IMG/VR virus record: IMGVR_UViG_3300042731_003254
Span: 1-52,683 of that record
DNA from: a virus
Length of the DNA stretch: 52,683 nt
Reading direction: 5' to 3' (one strand)
Numbering within the stretch: position 1 is the stretch's first letter; each line of letters opens with the position of its first letter. A program made the position numbers and the translations under genes. Below, in pieces: positions 35,361 to 42,676 of this stretch. The notes beneath the pieces are model-generated. The model was not told the origin of the DNA. It worked only from the letters and a program-made list of their open reading frames with translations, and did no database searches.

Positions 35361-36756
35361 TACTTTCCCTCAATTGATTTATTTCATCACGTAGTTCGTC
35401 AATTAAATCATATAGTTCCTTCACATCTCTTTTAGTTTTCTTTTCTTTCTTTTGCTGTTCACCCTCTGGAGGTTTTTCCTCTCCAGTTGGCTTTTCTGTT
35501 TCTCCTGTTGGTTGTGCAGAACCTAATTCATCACCACCTTCTATTGGTGGATAATCAAATACAGCTCTTATTTCATTTATTGTAAATGGTTTTCTTTCAT
35601 CATCTCTGAATACTTTCAAGAGATTACCTAGCCATTTTGCTTTTATAGCCTCATCAGCATCAGTTACACTATTGAATCGGAATTTAACTTTTGGAGGTTC
35701 CTTTGAAGTTTTTCCTTCATAACCTAACAGTGGATATATAAGTTCTCTTAGAACTTGTTCAGAAATCTTATGTTGGAATGCTTTAATCATTCTCTCATAC
35801 ATAATCTCTTTTACTTTAGATGTAGCCTCCGTAGAGCCTCTTCCTAAACCTAGAGCTTCTTCTGGACATAGTAATCCTATGACAAGTTGGGTTTGGAAGT
35901 AGTTATAATACTCTTCTACACCAGATATCCCCTTTTGATCTATTTCAGTAATTGTAACTGGACCAGGTACAATAAATTCATTAGTAGCTGTTATGTCTTC
36001 TAACTTGGATTTTATAGCAGTGAAAACACTTTCATCTGGAATAAAATCTTTATCACCAACTGTAACTACAAATTTACCTGTACCATGTCTAATGATAGCA
36101 TTTGCTACTGCATCATCAGTTGCTGCTTTTCTATCAATAGTAGCTCTTGTGGGAGCTATAAGTGAAATACCATATGGTGAAGCTGGATTATTAAATAATC
36201 TAATATGAATAATATCTTCTGGTTTAAGTGGAGCTTGTAATTGTCCACGAATTCTCTGTTGATATGATTCAACTCTACCAAATTCATCAGTATTTATCTC
36301 CATTGTTATTGGATCAACTATTTTTAAGGAAGTTATTTCCTTTCCTTTTCTTACTTTTTCTATGAATGCATCTCCAAATATTAAGGCATATGTTATACTA
36401 TCTAACATTACCCCATCAAAGTCAACTTGATTTAAGAAGTTTGAAATTTCTTCTTTCTTACCCTCTTCTTCAGTGACTATAGTGTATCCTGTCATTACAG
36501 TATTCCAAGCAGTAGTGTTTACAGATGCAAAAATTGTACCATCATTTATGTAGTAACTCCAGTAGGCTCTCATTAACTGTTGAGATCTACCTCCTCCACC
36601 ACCAAATGCTGCACCACCACCACCACCTGTCGCTATGACAGTTTTTGGTTTTCCTTCCTTATCCACAAATAATCTAGTGAATTGATCCTGTGGAGTAGGT
36701 CTAAAGAATACATCCCTAAGTCTATCTCTTAGAGTTTTTACATTTTTATCGGCCAA
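35353..36756 (-). CDS. Portal protein
   Basis: 467 residues. Portal hallmarks: an N-terminal clip with RAYWSYYINDGTIFASVNTT, VDFDGVMLDSITYALIFGDAF, ITSLKIVDPITMEINTDEFG, then the stretch KPEDIIHIRLFNNPASPYG that is typical of the family core, LIAPTRATIDRKAATDDAVA and AIIRHGTGKFVVTVGDK. The C-terminus is a Pro/Glu/Lys-rich tail with a coiled coil. It forms the dodecameric ring through which DNA enters. It lies next to the Alba gene and terminase. Confidence 0.92.
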   Translation of the reverse strand: MADKNVKTLRDRLRDVFFRPTPQDQFTRLFVDKEGKPKTVIATGGGGGAAFGGGGGRSQQLMRAYWSYYINDGTIFASVNTTAWNTVMTGYTIVTEEEGKKEEISNFLNQVDFDGVMLDSITYALIFGDAFIEKVRKGKEITSLKIVDPITMEINTDEFGRVESYQQRIRGQLQAPLKPEDIIHIRLFNNPASPYGISLIAPTRATIDRKAATDDAVANAIIRHGTGKFVVTVGDKDFIPDESVFTAIKSKLEDITATNEFIVPGPVTITEIDQKGISGVEEYYNYFQTQLVIGLLCPEEALGLGRGSTEATSKVKEIMYERMIKAFQHKISEQVLRELIYPLLGYEGKTSKEPPKVKFRFNSVTDADEAIKAKWLGNLLKVFRDDERKPFTINEIRAVFDYPPIEGGDELGSAQPTGETEKPTGEEKPPEGEQQKKEKKTKRDVKELYDLIDELRDEINQLRESNE

Positions 36757-36771
36757 TTATATCACCTTTAT

Positions 36772-37053
36772 TTATTCTTCTTTTCCTTTTCTTCTGCCTG
36801 ATAATGCTATCTCAACTGTGGTAACTTGTCTCTTTTCATGAGATTCGCTATCAACAACTACATTGTACTTTAAATCATCTTCTAGATAATCTCTTATCAT
36901 GATTGCGAGAACATCTAAAGCTCTCTTCACATGATTTCCTCTTGCGATAAGTTTTATCTCTTTGTGTTTTCCTAGAGCAAAGAAACAAGCTGTTATGTAG
37001 TTGCCTATAGGTTTTCCACTAATAAAAACCTTATCATCTACTTTCTCTACCAT
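36772..37053 (-). CDS. alba: Alba-family chromatin protein
   Basis: 93 residues that follow the Alba fold: KVFISGKPIGNYITACFFAL, then KEIKLIARGN, HVKRALDVLAIMIRDYLE and, after a turn, VVVDSESHEKRQVTTVEIAL. The N-terminal 'G-K-P-x-x-N-Y' (Lys14) and 'ARG-x-x-x-x-R-A-x-D-V' motifs are the DNA/RNA-binding signatures of archaeal Alba. Alba is found in archaea and eukaryotes, so the presence supports an archaeal host. It sits between terminase and portal genes with short gaps, so it is co-expressed with packaging. Inferred roles: binding the packaged or incoming genome, or regulating late transcription. Confidence 0.9.
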   Translation of the reverse strand: MVEKVDDKVFISGKPIGNYITACFFALGKHKEIKLIARGNHVKRALDVLAIMIRDYLEDDLKYNVVVDSESHEKRQVTTVEIALSGRRKGKEE

Positions 37054-37065
37054 ATGTTTTCCTCA

Positions 37066-38532
37066 TTAAACTTTTATGACATCCCATCTCCTACGTGTTG
37101 TAGGTTTTAATACAGTACTTTTTTTACCCGTAGATATTAAGTTGGGTATAATGGACCAATCTATATTTGATTGCCCATCATTAAAGTGTGCAGCTTCTAG
37201 TGCAAACGACAGTGAATCTATAGCATCATCATGTGCTCCCCTAGGAAACATTGATAGCTCATCTCCATACACAGTAAACTCAGGATTCATAAAAATCCTA
37301 TTAGTTTCAAACAATACAGAGAGTCTTTGTACTCTAGACATTCTATCATTAGTGATACTTGGCTTTACTGGTATTACTGGTAATCCTGGATTCTGTTCCA
37401 TTAAATGTTCAACTATTGATTTTTGTTGTGCTGCAGAATCTATTCCTATTCTTAATGGTCTCCACTTTCTATCCATTTTTAATACTTCTGTGAATTGTTG
37501 TGCCATTGTTAAATCTCCTCGAAATGCATCCACTAGGAATACATCTCCTTCCTTTATAGCAATGACACTTAAAGCAAAGTAATCAGTCTCTTCGCCTTTT
37601 GATGCCAAATCAACTCCCATATAAATCTCATATGGTTTTGGTGGCATTATATAATTATCTTGTGATCTTCTAATTTGATCCCATTTTATTAAAGCATCTT
37701 CTGCTGAAACTACTTCATTTTGATATTGCATATAGAATCCAACAGTACCTGCTTGGGATTTTATTTCCATTAATTTATCATATGTCCATCTATTGGGCCA
37801 TAGTACTTGTGGACCCATATTTTGTTTCTTTTGTTCTTCATCAGGCTCAAAAATTATAGCTCTATATATTTTTGATTTATAGTTAGTTCGATTTTGAAAG
37901 TACGAGTGAATATCTAATTCATGCCACTTCGTACCTATTGATATGATTTTACAATCAGGTTCGAGCATTGGTAATAAAGTCATATTATACCATCGTACTA
38001 GCTCTTGCCTTCTATACTCAGTTCTTGAGTTTTTACCATCAGTTATATCATCTAAGATGATTAAGTCATAGTGACCCCCTACCATAGATGATGTGACACC
38101 TAGAACCTGCAAGGTTGGTTCTTTATGTGGGACACCTGGATGTCCTCTCCTTAATACTCTAATTGATGATTTTGACCATTCATTGGGGTTTCTTAGTTCT
38201 CCCCAGATATCTTTGATTATTTCATTAGTATCTAGAGCATTTTGAACAAAGCTCATCATTTCATTTGCTTTGTCTTGATTTATAGTAACTTGTAATATCC
38301 TAATATTAGGATTTTGTAATATTCTCCAAATAACATAGGCACCTATTATGGTAGATTTACCATGTCCTCTTGGAGCTAATATGGATACATAATTGTTATT
38401 TTCAATTAAGTCTATCCATTCTTTGTGGAACCATTCCACGTCTAATCCTAGAACTTCCTTCATAAAGATTTCTGGACTAGCTGAATATGTTAACATTTTT
38501 TTATAGTTTTTCATTTCTTCTTCAAGACTCAT
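37066..38532 (-). CDS. terL: Terminase large subunit
   Basis: 488 residues. The ATPase domain has Walker A, APRGHGKST (53-61), an SSMVGGHYDLIILDDI stretch with Walker B (about 155-162) and a C-motif-like ISIGT near 200. The nuclease domain has GVDLASKGEETDYFAL with Asp308, IGIDSAA with Asp365 and FPRGAHDDAIDSLSFALE with Asp435/Asp436. All metal ligands are intact. The protein translocates and cuts viral DNA. It is followed by Alba and portal genes. Confidence 0.95.
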   Translation of the reverse strand: MSLEEEMKNYKKMLTYSASPEIFMKEVLGLDVEWFHKEWIDLIENNNYVSILAPRGHGKSTIIGAYVIWRILQNPNIRILQVTINQDKANEMMSFVQNALDTNEIIKDIWGELRNPNEWSKSSIRVLRRGHPGVPHKEPTLQVLGVTSSMVGGHYDLIILDDITDGKNSRTEYRRQELVRWYNMTLLPMLEPDCKIISIGTKWHELDIHSYFQNRTNYKSKIYRAIIFEPDEEQKKQNMGPQVLWPNRWTYDKLMEIKSQAGTVGFYMQYQNEVVSAEDALIKWDQIRRSQDNYIMPPKPYEIYMGVDLASKGEETDYFALSVIAIKEGDVFLVDAFRGDLTMAQQFTEVLKMDRKWRPLRIGIDSAAQQKSIVEHLMEQNPGLPVIPVKPSITNDRMSRVQRLSVLFETNRIFMNPEFTVYGDELSMFPRGAHDDAIDSLSFALEAAHFNDGQSNIDWSIIPNLISTGKKSTVLKPTTRRRWDVIKV

Positions 38533-38611
38533 GTTTCTCCCTTAACATAAATTTTAAAAATATTACAGTATAACATAAAATGAGTTTTTTTTAATGGTTT
38601 GTCCTCTAATT

Positions 38612-38740
38612 CTAGAATGAGAAACCAAAAGTGAAGTTTAGTCCAAACACGTATTGCAAGATGAACAATAACCCTAATGCTGGCAATATTACTTGACCAG
38701 CAGTGTTAAGCCATCCTTTTAGACCTTTATCTTCAGCCAT
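38612..38740 (-). CDS. Small single-pass membrane protein (42 aa)
   Basis: 42 residues: MAEDKGLKGWLNTAG, then a hydrophobic segment VILPALGLLFILQYVFGL and a short Phe-rich end. No convincing ribosome site. The spacing to its neighbours and the membrane segment make it a plausible small holin partner or scaffold of the 100-residue membrane protein. A fortuitous frame is possible. Confidence 0.5.
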   Translation of the reverse strand: MAEDKGLKGWLNTAGQVILPALGLLFILQYVFGLNFTFGFSF

Positions 38741-38795
38741 ACTATCCACTCAATTTTAGGACATAAATAAACATACAGGAATCGTCAGTAAATGA

Positions 38796-39098
38796 TTAAC
38801 CTATGATCTCTTCTTCACCTGTTACGGTATTGACTTTTACGGTTATAGTGTCTTTATAGTGTTTTAATGCATTTATAAGACCGACTAGAAATGCTGAACC
38901 TAGTAATATCAAGAATGAATATTCTGGATATGCCAGTACTAAACTAGGAACTCCTGCATCAACAATGTACGTCAAAGCACTAATACCACCAACAATCAAA
39001 GCTGTATACAGCACCTTCTTTAAGGTGATCCAAGGATCATACGAACTGCGAACTTTTGTAACATACTTTGGTGTTTTAGCTTTCTTTTTTCCTACCAT
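38796..39098 (-). CDS. Two-helix membrane protein, holin candidate
   Basis: 100 residues. A Lys-rich N-terminus (MVGKKKAKTPKYVTKVR) is followed by two membrane helices (about 31-47 and 59-79, the second SFLILLGSAFLVGLINALKH) and a charged tail (YKDTITVKVNTVTGEEEIIG). This size and layout is that of small holins, but no family is identified. In the packaging operon it could also be a membrane-associated factor. It has a GGAGG site. Confidence 0.62.
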   Translation of the reverse strand: MVGKKKAKTPKYVTKVRSSYDPWITLKKVLYTALIVGGISALTYIVDAGVPSLVLAYPEYSFLILLGSAFLVGLINALKHYKDTITVKVNTVTGEEEIIG

Positions 39099-39112
39099 TT
39101 TTTGTCCTCCTT

Positions 39113-39667
39113 TTAATCTTCTTTAATTTCTAATATATTAACTAATTCATTACGACATTTTGGGCAAAGTCGTTTGGAGATATCAAGAAGCATAATCTTT
39201 ACATTATACTCCTTTTTTAAATTTACATTTTGAATATTTTTACTTTCTCTTTCACCAAACTGTATAAGAGATTCTTGACTTTTTCTCATTTGGGTTAGAG
39301 TATCTCTAGCTTCTTTAATTGCTCTGAACTTGGTTGAATTATCGTCTGTATTTTGTTCCACTTCATCAAGTATGCTGATACACTTATCATATAACTTTTG
39401 ATTCATACTATATATACTTTCAACTTTATCGATAAATTCACCAACTGGGTTTCTGCCCTCTTTCACTGCCTGTTCAATGTTATCTTCTTTCATACTCTTA
39501 ATATATCTACCCACAGACATTTGAGATAGATTCTTTAAATCTTCTATCTCTGGATGATTCTTAATTAGGACTCTAGTAATTTCAGCTTGATTAGTATAAC
39601 CTAATTTCATTAACTGCTTTACTTCATCCTCTAAATTGTATTTTATAATTTTACTTTCTCTTGGCAT
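39113..39667 (-). CDS. Terminase small subunit candidate
   Basis: 184 residues. The N-terminal part has a helix-turn-helix pattern (EVKQLMKLGYTNQAEITRVL, then MSVGRYIKSMKED). A long coiled helix region follows to about residue 150, and the C-terminus has a CPKC pair. An N-terminal HTH plus oligomerisation helix is typical of small terminases that recognise the packaging site. It is the first gene of the leftward operon and two genes ahead of the large terminase. A late-gene regulator is the alternative. Confidence 0.65.
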   Translation of the reverse strand: MPRESKIIKYNLEDEVKQLMKLGYTNQAEITRVLIKNHPEIEDLKNLSQMSVGRYIKSMKEDNIEQAVKEGRNPVGEFIDKVESIYSMNQKLYDKCISILDEVEQNTDDNSTKFRAIKEARDTLTQMRKSQESLIQFGERESKNIQNVNLKKEYNVKIMLLDISKRLCPKCRNELVNILEIKED

Positions 39668-39686
39668 ATTTTTAACTACCTATTAT

Positions 39687-39752
39687 TTAAGCTAATATGA
39701 AATCCCACCGACAACCCGTGCTAGCTTCACGCTCCTGATTTTTACTTTTCAT
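39687..39752 (-). CDS. Leader micro-ORF (21 aa) upstream of the late operon
   Basis: On the minus strand, MKSKNQEREASTGC, then RWDFILA and a stop. The ATG lies about where transcription from the TATA box at 39770-39781 would begin, so a leaderless start is possible. The DNA here (39700-39745) is clearly richer in G+C than its surroundings. This could be a leader peptide, or the sequence could be an RNA or DNA element and not a gene. Confidence 0.35.
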   Translation of the reverse strand: MKSKNQEREASTGCRWDFILA

Positions 39753-39769
39753 GCTAACTTACTTTTAAG

Positions 39770-39781
39770 TATATATATACC
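39770..39781 (-). promoter_or_regulatory. TATA promoter of the leftward late operon
   Basis: On the minus strand GGGTATATATATAC lies about 100 bases before the small terminase start and 25-30 bases before 39750. It is the strongest TATA-like string in that orientation in the divergent region. Direction is inferred, because the core is nearly symmetrical. Confidence 0.5.
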
Positions 39782-39875
39782 CAAAGTAAAAATACTCTGA
39801 GTGTATATATTACTCTCACTATATTATATGGTGGGGAAGATTTTGGAAAATTTGTGATTTACTCCTGTTGGCATT

Positions 39876-39912
39876 CCGAAAGCTTTATATACTATGAGTT
39901 GTAAAAATCGAA
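39876..39912 (+). promoter_or_regulatory. Archaeal promoter P1 with structured transcript downstream
   Basis: BRE-like CCGAAAG followed by CTTTATATACTATGA. The transcript would start near 39912 and run into a segment with TAAGGG/CCCTTA and AGTTACTC/GAGTAACT stems (39935-40010) but no gene before promoter P2. It could make a small RNA or a long leader for the operon at 40240. Confidence 0.65.
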
Positions 39913-39934
39913 CAACTTTTTACCACAAAATATA

Positions 39935-40010
39935 TAAGGGAGGGGGTGTATATAGACCCTTAAAGTCCCATTGGGGTAGCCTATCTAGGAAAAGTTACTC
40001 GATGGAGGAG
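39935..40010 (+). ncRNA. Self-complementary leader segment
   Basis: Two stems are visible: TAAGGG (39935-39940) with CCCTTA (39957-39962), and AGTTACTC with GAGTAACT around 39993-40015. A short G-rich piece lies between. No tRNA-type T-arm is present. Could be part of a small RNA from promoter P1. Evidence is base pairing only. Confidence 0.35.
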
Positions 40011-40026
40011 TAACTAAGCAAGCATA

Positions 40027-40044
40027 AATTAACAATTGTTAATT
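40027..40044. promoter_or_regulatory. 18-base palindrome, possible operator
   Basis: AATTAACAATTGTTAATT is a perfect palindrome. A near-identical copy with one change lies at 42576-42593, directly ahead of promoter P3. Two spaced copies near promoters suggest a dimeric repressor or activator site. Confidence 0.5.
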
Positions 40045-40070
40045 AAGAAACCTTTATGTTTTATCCCATC

Positions 40071-40128
40071 ATTTTTATATTAATATTTATATATTAATAT
40101 TTTTATATATATTTAATATATATTAAAA
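40071..40128. other. 58-base pure A/T tract
   Basis: No G or C occurs over 58 bases. It is built of TATATTAATAT-like units. Such tracts are candidates for DNA unwinding at an origin or for curved DNA. It lies between promoters P1 and P2. Confidence 0.4.
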
Positions 40129-40167
40129 GGGAGATTTTAGGTTTTAGGTTTTTGAATTAATGCAAAC

Positions 40168-40223
40168 CTTTATATACTATGAACACCCTACAACTATTTG
40201 AGCAGTTAGTAAATAACTAACTG
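40168..40223 (+). promoter_or_regulatory. Promoter P2 and leader hairpin of the first rightward operon
   Basis: CTTTATATACTATGAACAC (40168-40186) is an archaeal core promoter. About 35 bases later CAGTTAG (40203-40209) pairs with CTAACTG (40217-40223), and AGGA follows three bases after that. The start codon is at 40240. The hairpin directly before the ribosome site recurs in other operons here. Confidence 0.7.
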
Positions 40224-40239
40224 TTAGGAAAGTGAAAAT

Positions 40240-40881
40240 ATGGAATATGTGAAATATAAGGAAATATTAAAAGCATATAGTAAAAAGCAGGTAAAATTGA
40301 CAGATACAATTGAAACAATTGTTCCAAAAGAATTAAACAAAGATTTCATAGTATGGTTAAAAGCAAAAGAAAATCTTGTTGAGGCAATAGGAAATAAAAA
40401 ACCACATTATGTAGATTTTTGGGAAGAAATCATACTAAAAAAACCACTATGGACATTTATAAAACAGTATGGGCTTTGGATAGCAAATCCTCCTAAAAAA
40501 TCTGGATGGTTAACTGATTATGATTTTTCAAAAGGAAAACCAAAAGAATTTCAAATGTTTAGGTTTTTCCCATTTGAGAAAATCTTTTACAAAATTCAAA
40601 ATCTAAAATCACAAAGAAGGCAACAAGAGGGATATGTTCCACAACCAATAAGAGTTGGAATATTTCTAATCAAGTGTTGGTTAAGGGAATACACCGAGAA
40701 ACAAACATTATACAGAATAGATTTCGAGATAAAAGTATTAACAAAGGAATACGAAGATTTAGTAAAATCAGAATATGCAAAGGATTATAACAAAGCAAAA
40801 ACAATTAAAACAAACATAGCATTTCTAAAATCAATAGTGAGGGAATATATCCCCTCCCTAAATTTTCCAAAGGAGGAATAA
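40240..40881 (+). CDS. Hypothetical early protein (213 aa)
   Basis: 213 residues, basic (many Lys) and largely helical. Features: KDFIVWLKAKENLVEAIGNK, FWEEIILKKPLWTFIKQY, PKEFQMFRFFPFEKIFYKIQ, RVGIFLIKCWLREYTEKQ, then a long basic coiled region. No known domain recognised. It is the first gene after promoter P2, followed two bases later by a zinc-containing gene with a strong AGGAGG site. A nucleic-acid-binding or replication accessory function is only a guess. Confidence 0.75.
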   Translation: MEYVKYKEILKAYSKKQVKLTDTIETIVPKELNKDFIVWLKAKENLVEAIGNKKPHYVDFWEEIILKKPLWTFIKQYGLWIANPPKKSGWLTDYDFSKGKPKEFQMFRFFPFEKIFYKIQNLKSQRRQQEGYVPQPIRVGIFLIKCWLREYTEKQTLYRIDFEIKVLTKEYEDLVKSEYAKDYNKAKTIKTNIAFLKSIVREYIPSLNFPKEE

Positions 40882-40882
40882 A

Positions 40883-41224
40883 ATGGCAAAAACCATTACC
40901 CTATCAGATAAGGAAATAAGTATCTTGGATGATATTTTAACCGAGAAAGTTATTTCCCTTGAGGCAGATAACCGAGCAGTTAAAAACCAACAAATTGCAG
41001 ATTATATCTGGGGATACAATGCCCAGATACACGAAATTATCGCCACTATCAGACACCAAATCAATGAGAAGGAGGGCAAAAAGCCCTCTCCTAAGGAGGT
41101 ATCAAGAGATAGATTATTTACTCATAGATGTATCAAATGTGCAGATTATAAGAATGAAAATACAGAAATGACAAGAATAAAGAATGTTAAATTCATATGC
41201 AACAAATGTTTAAAGGAGGAATAA
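40883..41224 (+). CDS. Zinc-ribbon protein (113 aa)
   Basis: 113 residues. The N-terminal 65 residues are helical (LSDKEISILDDILTEKVISL). The C-terminus has CIKCADYKNEN and CNKCLKEE, a two-CxxC zinc ribbon. The ribosome site AGGAGG is 4 bases before the ATG. Likely a small regulator or nucleic-acid-binding subunit; family not recognised. Confidence 0.75.
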   Translation: MAKTITLSDKEISILDDILTEKVISLEADNRAVKNQQIADYIWGYNAQIHEIIATIRHQINEKEGKKPSPKEVSRDRLFTHRCIKCADYKNENTEMTRIKNVKFICNKCLKEE

Positions 41225-41225
41225 A

Positions 41226-41381
41226 ATGGGAAAAATAAGATTAACCAAACAACAAATCGAACAGTTAAAAATACAAAGTGATGCATTAGAACTTGAAAGT
41301 GGTAAGATAGTAAACAAGATTTACAAAGATACTGAATACTCAATATATGGAATAATAGAGAGGGCTAATCAGCCCCTCTAA
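41226..41381 (+). CDS. Small helical protein (51 aa)
   Basis: 51 residues: MGKIRLTKQQIEQLKIQSD, a long helix, and ALELESGKIVNKIYKDTEYS. A strong AGGAGG site and one-base spacing to the upstream stop support it. No family recognised. Confidence 0.65.
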   Translation: MGKIRLTKQQIEQLKIQSDALELESGKIVNKIYKDTEYSIYGIIERANQPL

Positions 41382-41400
41382 TCTTAATGGAGGTAATAGA

Positions 41401-41562
41401 ATGAAAACAAAAGAAACATCTAATACAATAATAATAGAGGCTGATGATGGCAAAGAATTAAAAATATCGAGAAAGTCAGGATATTTCGATGGTATTAATG
41501 GAGGATGGCATATACAGAAAATCTATATATTCGAACAGAAACCACCAAAGGAGGGCAAATAA
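41401..41562 (+). CDS. Small protein (53 aa)
   Basis: 53 residues: TIIIEADDGKELKISRKSG, then FDGINGGWHIQKIYIFEQK. GGAGG lies 8 bases before the ATG and the stop abuts the next ATG directly. Mixed alpha/beta and acidic-basic; no family recognised. Confidence 0.65.
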   Translation: MKTKETSNTIIIEADDGKELKISRKSGYFDGINGGWHIQKIYIFEQKPPKEGK

Positions 41563-41820
41563 ATGCCCTCTGAATGTATCACTTGGACATATGAAGAAGA
41601 GAAGAAGAATAAACATAAATACGATGGCTCAGTAGATGGTTTTATAAGATGGCATAATGATTATTGTGAAAAACCATACTTCGAAATATTAGAAAATGAA
41701 GAGGGTATATATCTAACAGTAATATGTAAGAAATGTGCCCTAACAGGAAGATATCCAATAATGAAGAAAATAACCACAAAAAGTGGAAAATTCTTAAAAT
41801 GGGAGGTAATAAAGTGCTAA
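41563..41820 (+). CDS. Small cysteine-containing protein (85 aa)
   Basis: 85 residues. Features: ITWTYEEEKKNKHKYDGSVD, FIRWHNDYCEKPYFEIL and ICKKCALTGRYPIMKKI. The CxxC with the earlier Cys/His pattern indicates a zinc site. The start codon directly follows the previous stop. Family not recognised. Confidence 0.7.
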   Translation: MPSECITWTYEEEKKNKHKYDGSVDGFIRWHNDYCEKPYFEILENEEGIYLTVICKKCALTGRYPIMKKITTKSGKFLKWEVIKC

Positions 41821-41888
41821 CAGCAGAGGATATAAAATGGATAGATGAAGAAACAAAGAAATTAGTAAAAGCAATAGAGGAGAAATAA
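41814..41888 (+). CDS. Micro-protein (24 aa), GTG start
   Basis: The GTG at 41814 has a good GGGAGG site in front and overlaps the previous stop. Product: VLTAEDIKWIDEETKKLVKA and four more residues. It is a single amphipathic helix. The coupling and ribosome site support translation. Confidence 0.5.
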   Translation: MLTAEDIKWIDEETKKLVKAIEEK

Positions 41889-41889
41889 A

Positions 41890-42396
41890 ATGAAAATGGG
41901 GGAGATTATAATAGGAGGCATTATCCTCCTCTTAATTTTATCTAATACAGTAACAGCAGGAAAATATGATTATATCCAAAGAGTAGACAAACCTACAATA
42001 ATAACAAATAAAATATTTCGAGATACACCTATAGGATTGGCTATATGGAGCAGTAATACGATAGTAATAAACTGTTTATTCATAAATTGCACAGATGAAG
42101 GAATAATAATTTGTAATTCAGTAAACAATCTAATAATGTTTAATTACTTCATAGATTGTGTAGATGGAATAGAATTACAAATATCTGGATATAATAAGAT
42201 TTTATTCAATAAATTCTGGGATATAGAACATATGGGAATTGATGCAATACACCAATCAAATAACTACAATCTAATAGCATTTAATGAATTTAGAAATGCA
42301 CCATATGGGATATACTTTAAAGAGTCCTACAACAACACAATAATAGCAAATAGATTCGAAAATATTTGGACAGAAGAAATATTCTTCTATCCATAA
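41890..42396 (+). CDS. Secreted NosD-like beta-helix protein
   Basis: 168 residues. The N-terminus has a signal peptide (MKMGEIIIGGIILLLILSNT; cleavage near TVTAG). The mature part has beta-helix rungs: IVINCLFINCTDEGIIICNS, NLIMFNYFIDCVDGIELQIS, YNKILFNKFWDIEHMGIDAI, NLIAFNEFRNAPYGIYFKES and NTIIANRFENIW. These are the 'N-x-I-x-x-N-x-F' repeats of NosD/periplasmic copper-binding-like proteins, common in archaea. It is secreted outside the cell or onto the surface, which is unusual among the small cytoplasmic genes around it. Confidence 0.8.
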   Translation: MKMGEIIIGGIILLLILSNTVTAGKYDYIQRVDKPTIITNKIFRDTPIGLAIWSSNTIVINCLFINCTDEGIIICNSVNNLIMFNYFIDCVDGIELQISGYNKILFNKFWDIEHMGIDAIHQSNNYNLIAFNEFRNAPYGIYFKESYNNTIIANRFENIWTEEIFFYP

Positions 42397-42397
42397 T

Positions 42398-42414
42398 CTT
42401 TTTTTTTTATTTTT
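42398..42414 (+). terminator. Oligo-T terminator
   Basis: A run of ten T, then AT and four T, begins 2 bases after the stop of the NosD-like gene. This is the form of archaeal terminators. Confidence 0.65.
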
Positions 42415-42535
42415 AGTGTATTTTGGGGTGTCGGATACCCTCTTATTTTGCCTGAGGATTGTCAGAAGTGCCCCTCTAAGCCATTATCTTTTGTTGCGAA
42501 TGGTTATATACCTATGTGACTATATGACTTGTATA

Positions 42536-42551
42536 GGTAGGTTATCCTACC
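42536..42551. repeat. Spacer palindrome copy 1 (GGTAGG-TTAT-CCTACC)
   Basis: First of eleven copies of an inverted repeat restricted to spacers of the rightward region. It lies 59 bases ahead of the TATA box of promoter P3. Confidence 0.85.
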
Positions 42552-42575
42552 ATTGATTCTTATTGGTTTAACAGG

Positions 42576-42593
42576 AATTAACAATTGTGAATT
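42576..42593. promoter_or_regulatory. Second copy of the AATTAACAATTG palindrome
   Basis: AATTAACAATTGTGAATT differs from the copy at 40027 in one base. It ends 16 bases before the TATA box of promoter P3, a usual position for an operator. Confidence 0.5.
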
Positions 42594-42602
42594 TAGTGAA
42601 AA

Positions 42603-42658
42603 TCGAAACATTTAAATACTATTAACACATTATCCCTCTCGATAATTAAGTTTCGAGA
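42603..42658 (+). promoter_or_regulatory. Promoter P3 and leader hairpin
   Basis: TCGAAAC then ATTTAAATACTATTAACAC (TATA at 42610-42618). In the leader TCTCGA (42637-42642) pairs with TCGAGA (42653-42658) around a 10-base loop. AGGAGG follows 5 bases later, then the start at 42677. Confidence 0.68.
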
Positions 42659-42676
42659 TTATCAGGAGGTTGAAAT

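Larger units (their letters stand above)
39668..40239. other. Divergent control region, 570 bases
   Basis: The spacer between the leftward late operon and the rightward region. It holds a minus-strand TATA box (39770-39781), two plus-strand promoters (39876-39891 and 40168-40176), a self-complementary segment (39935-40010), an 18-base palindrome (40027-40044), and a run of 58 bases with only A and T (40071-40128). No gene longer than 21 codons is supported. It is the best candidate in the window for the main transcriptional switch and possibly a DNA unwinding site. Confidence 0.7.

Noticed and set aside
38796-39098. Firm assignment as holin
   Set aside because: Only size and two membrane helices support this; no lysis enzyme was found in the window, so it is listed as a candidate only.
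39960-40015. Possible tRNA in the P1 transcript (GGGGTAGCCTATCTAGG looks like a D-arm)
   Set aside because: No T-arm sequence and no acceptor stem; only two short hairpins are present.
39668-40239. Attachment site or integrase-linked region
   Set aside because: No integrase gene, tRNA fragment or flanking direct repeats were seen.
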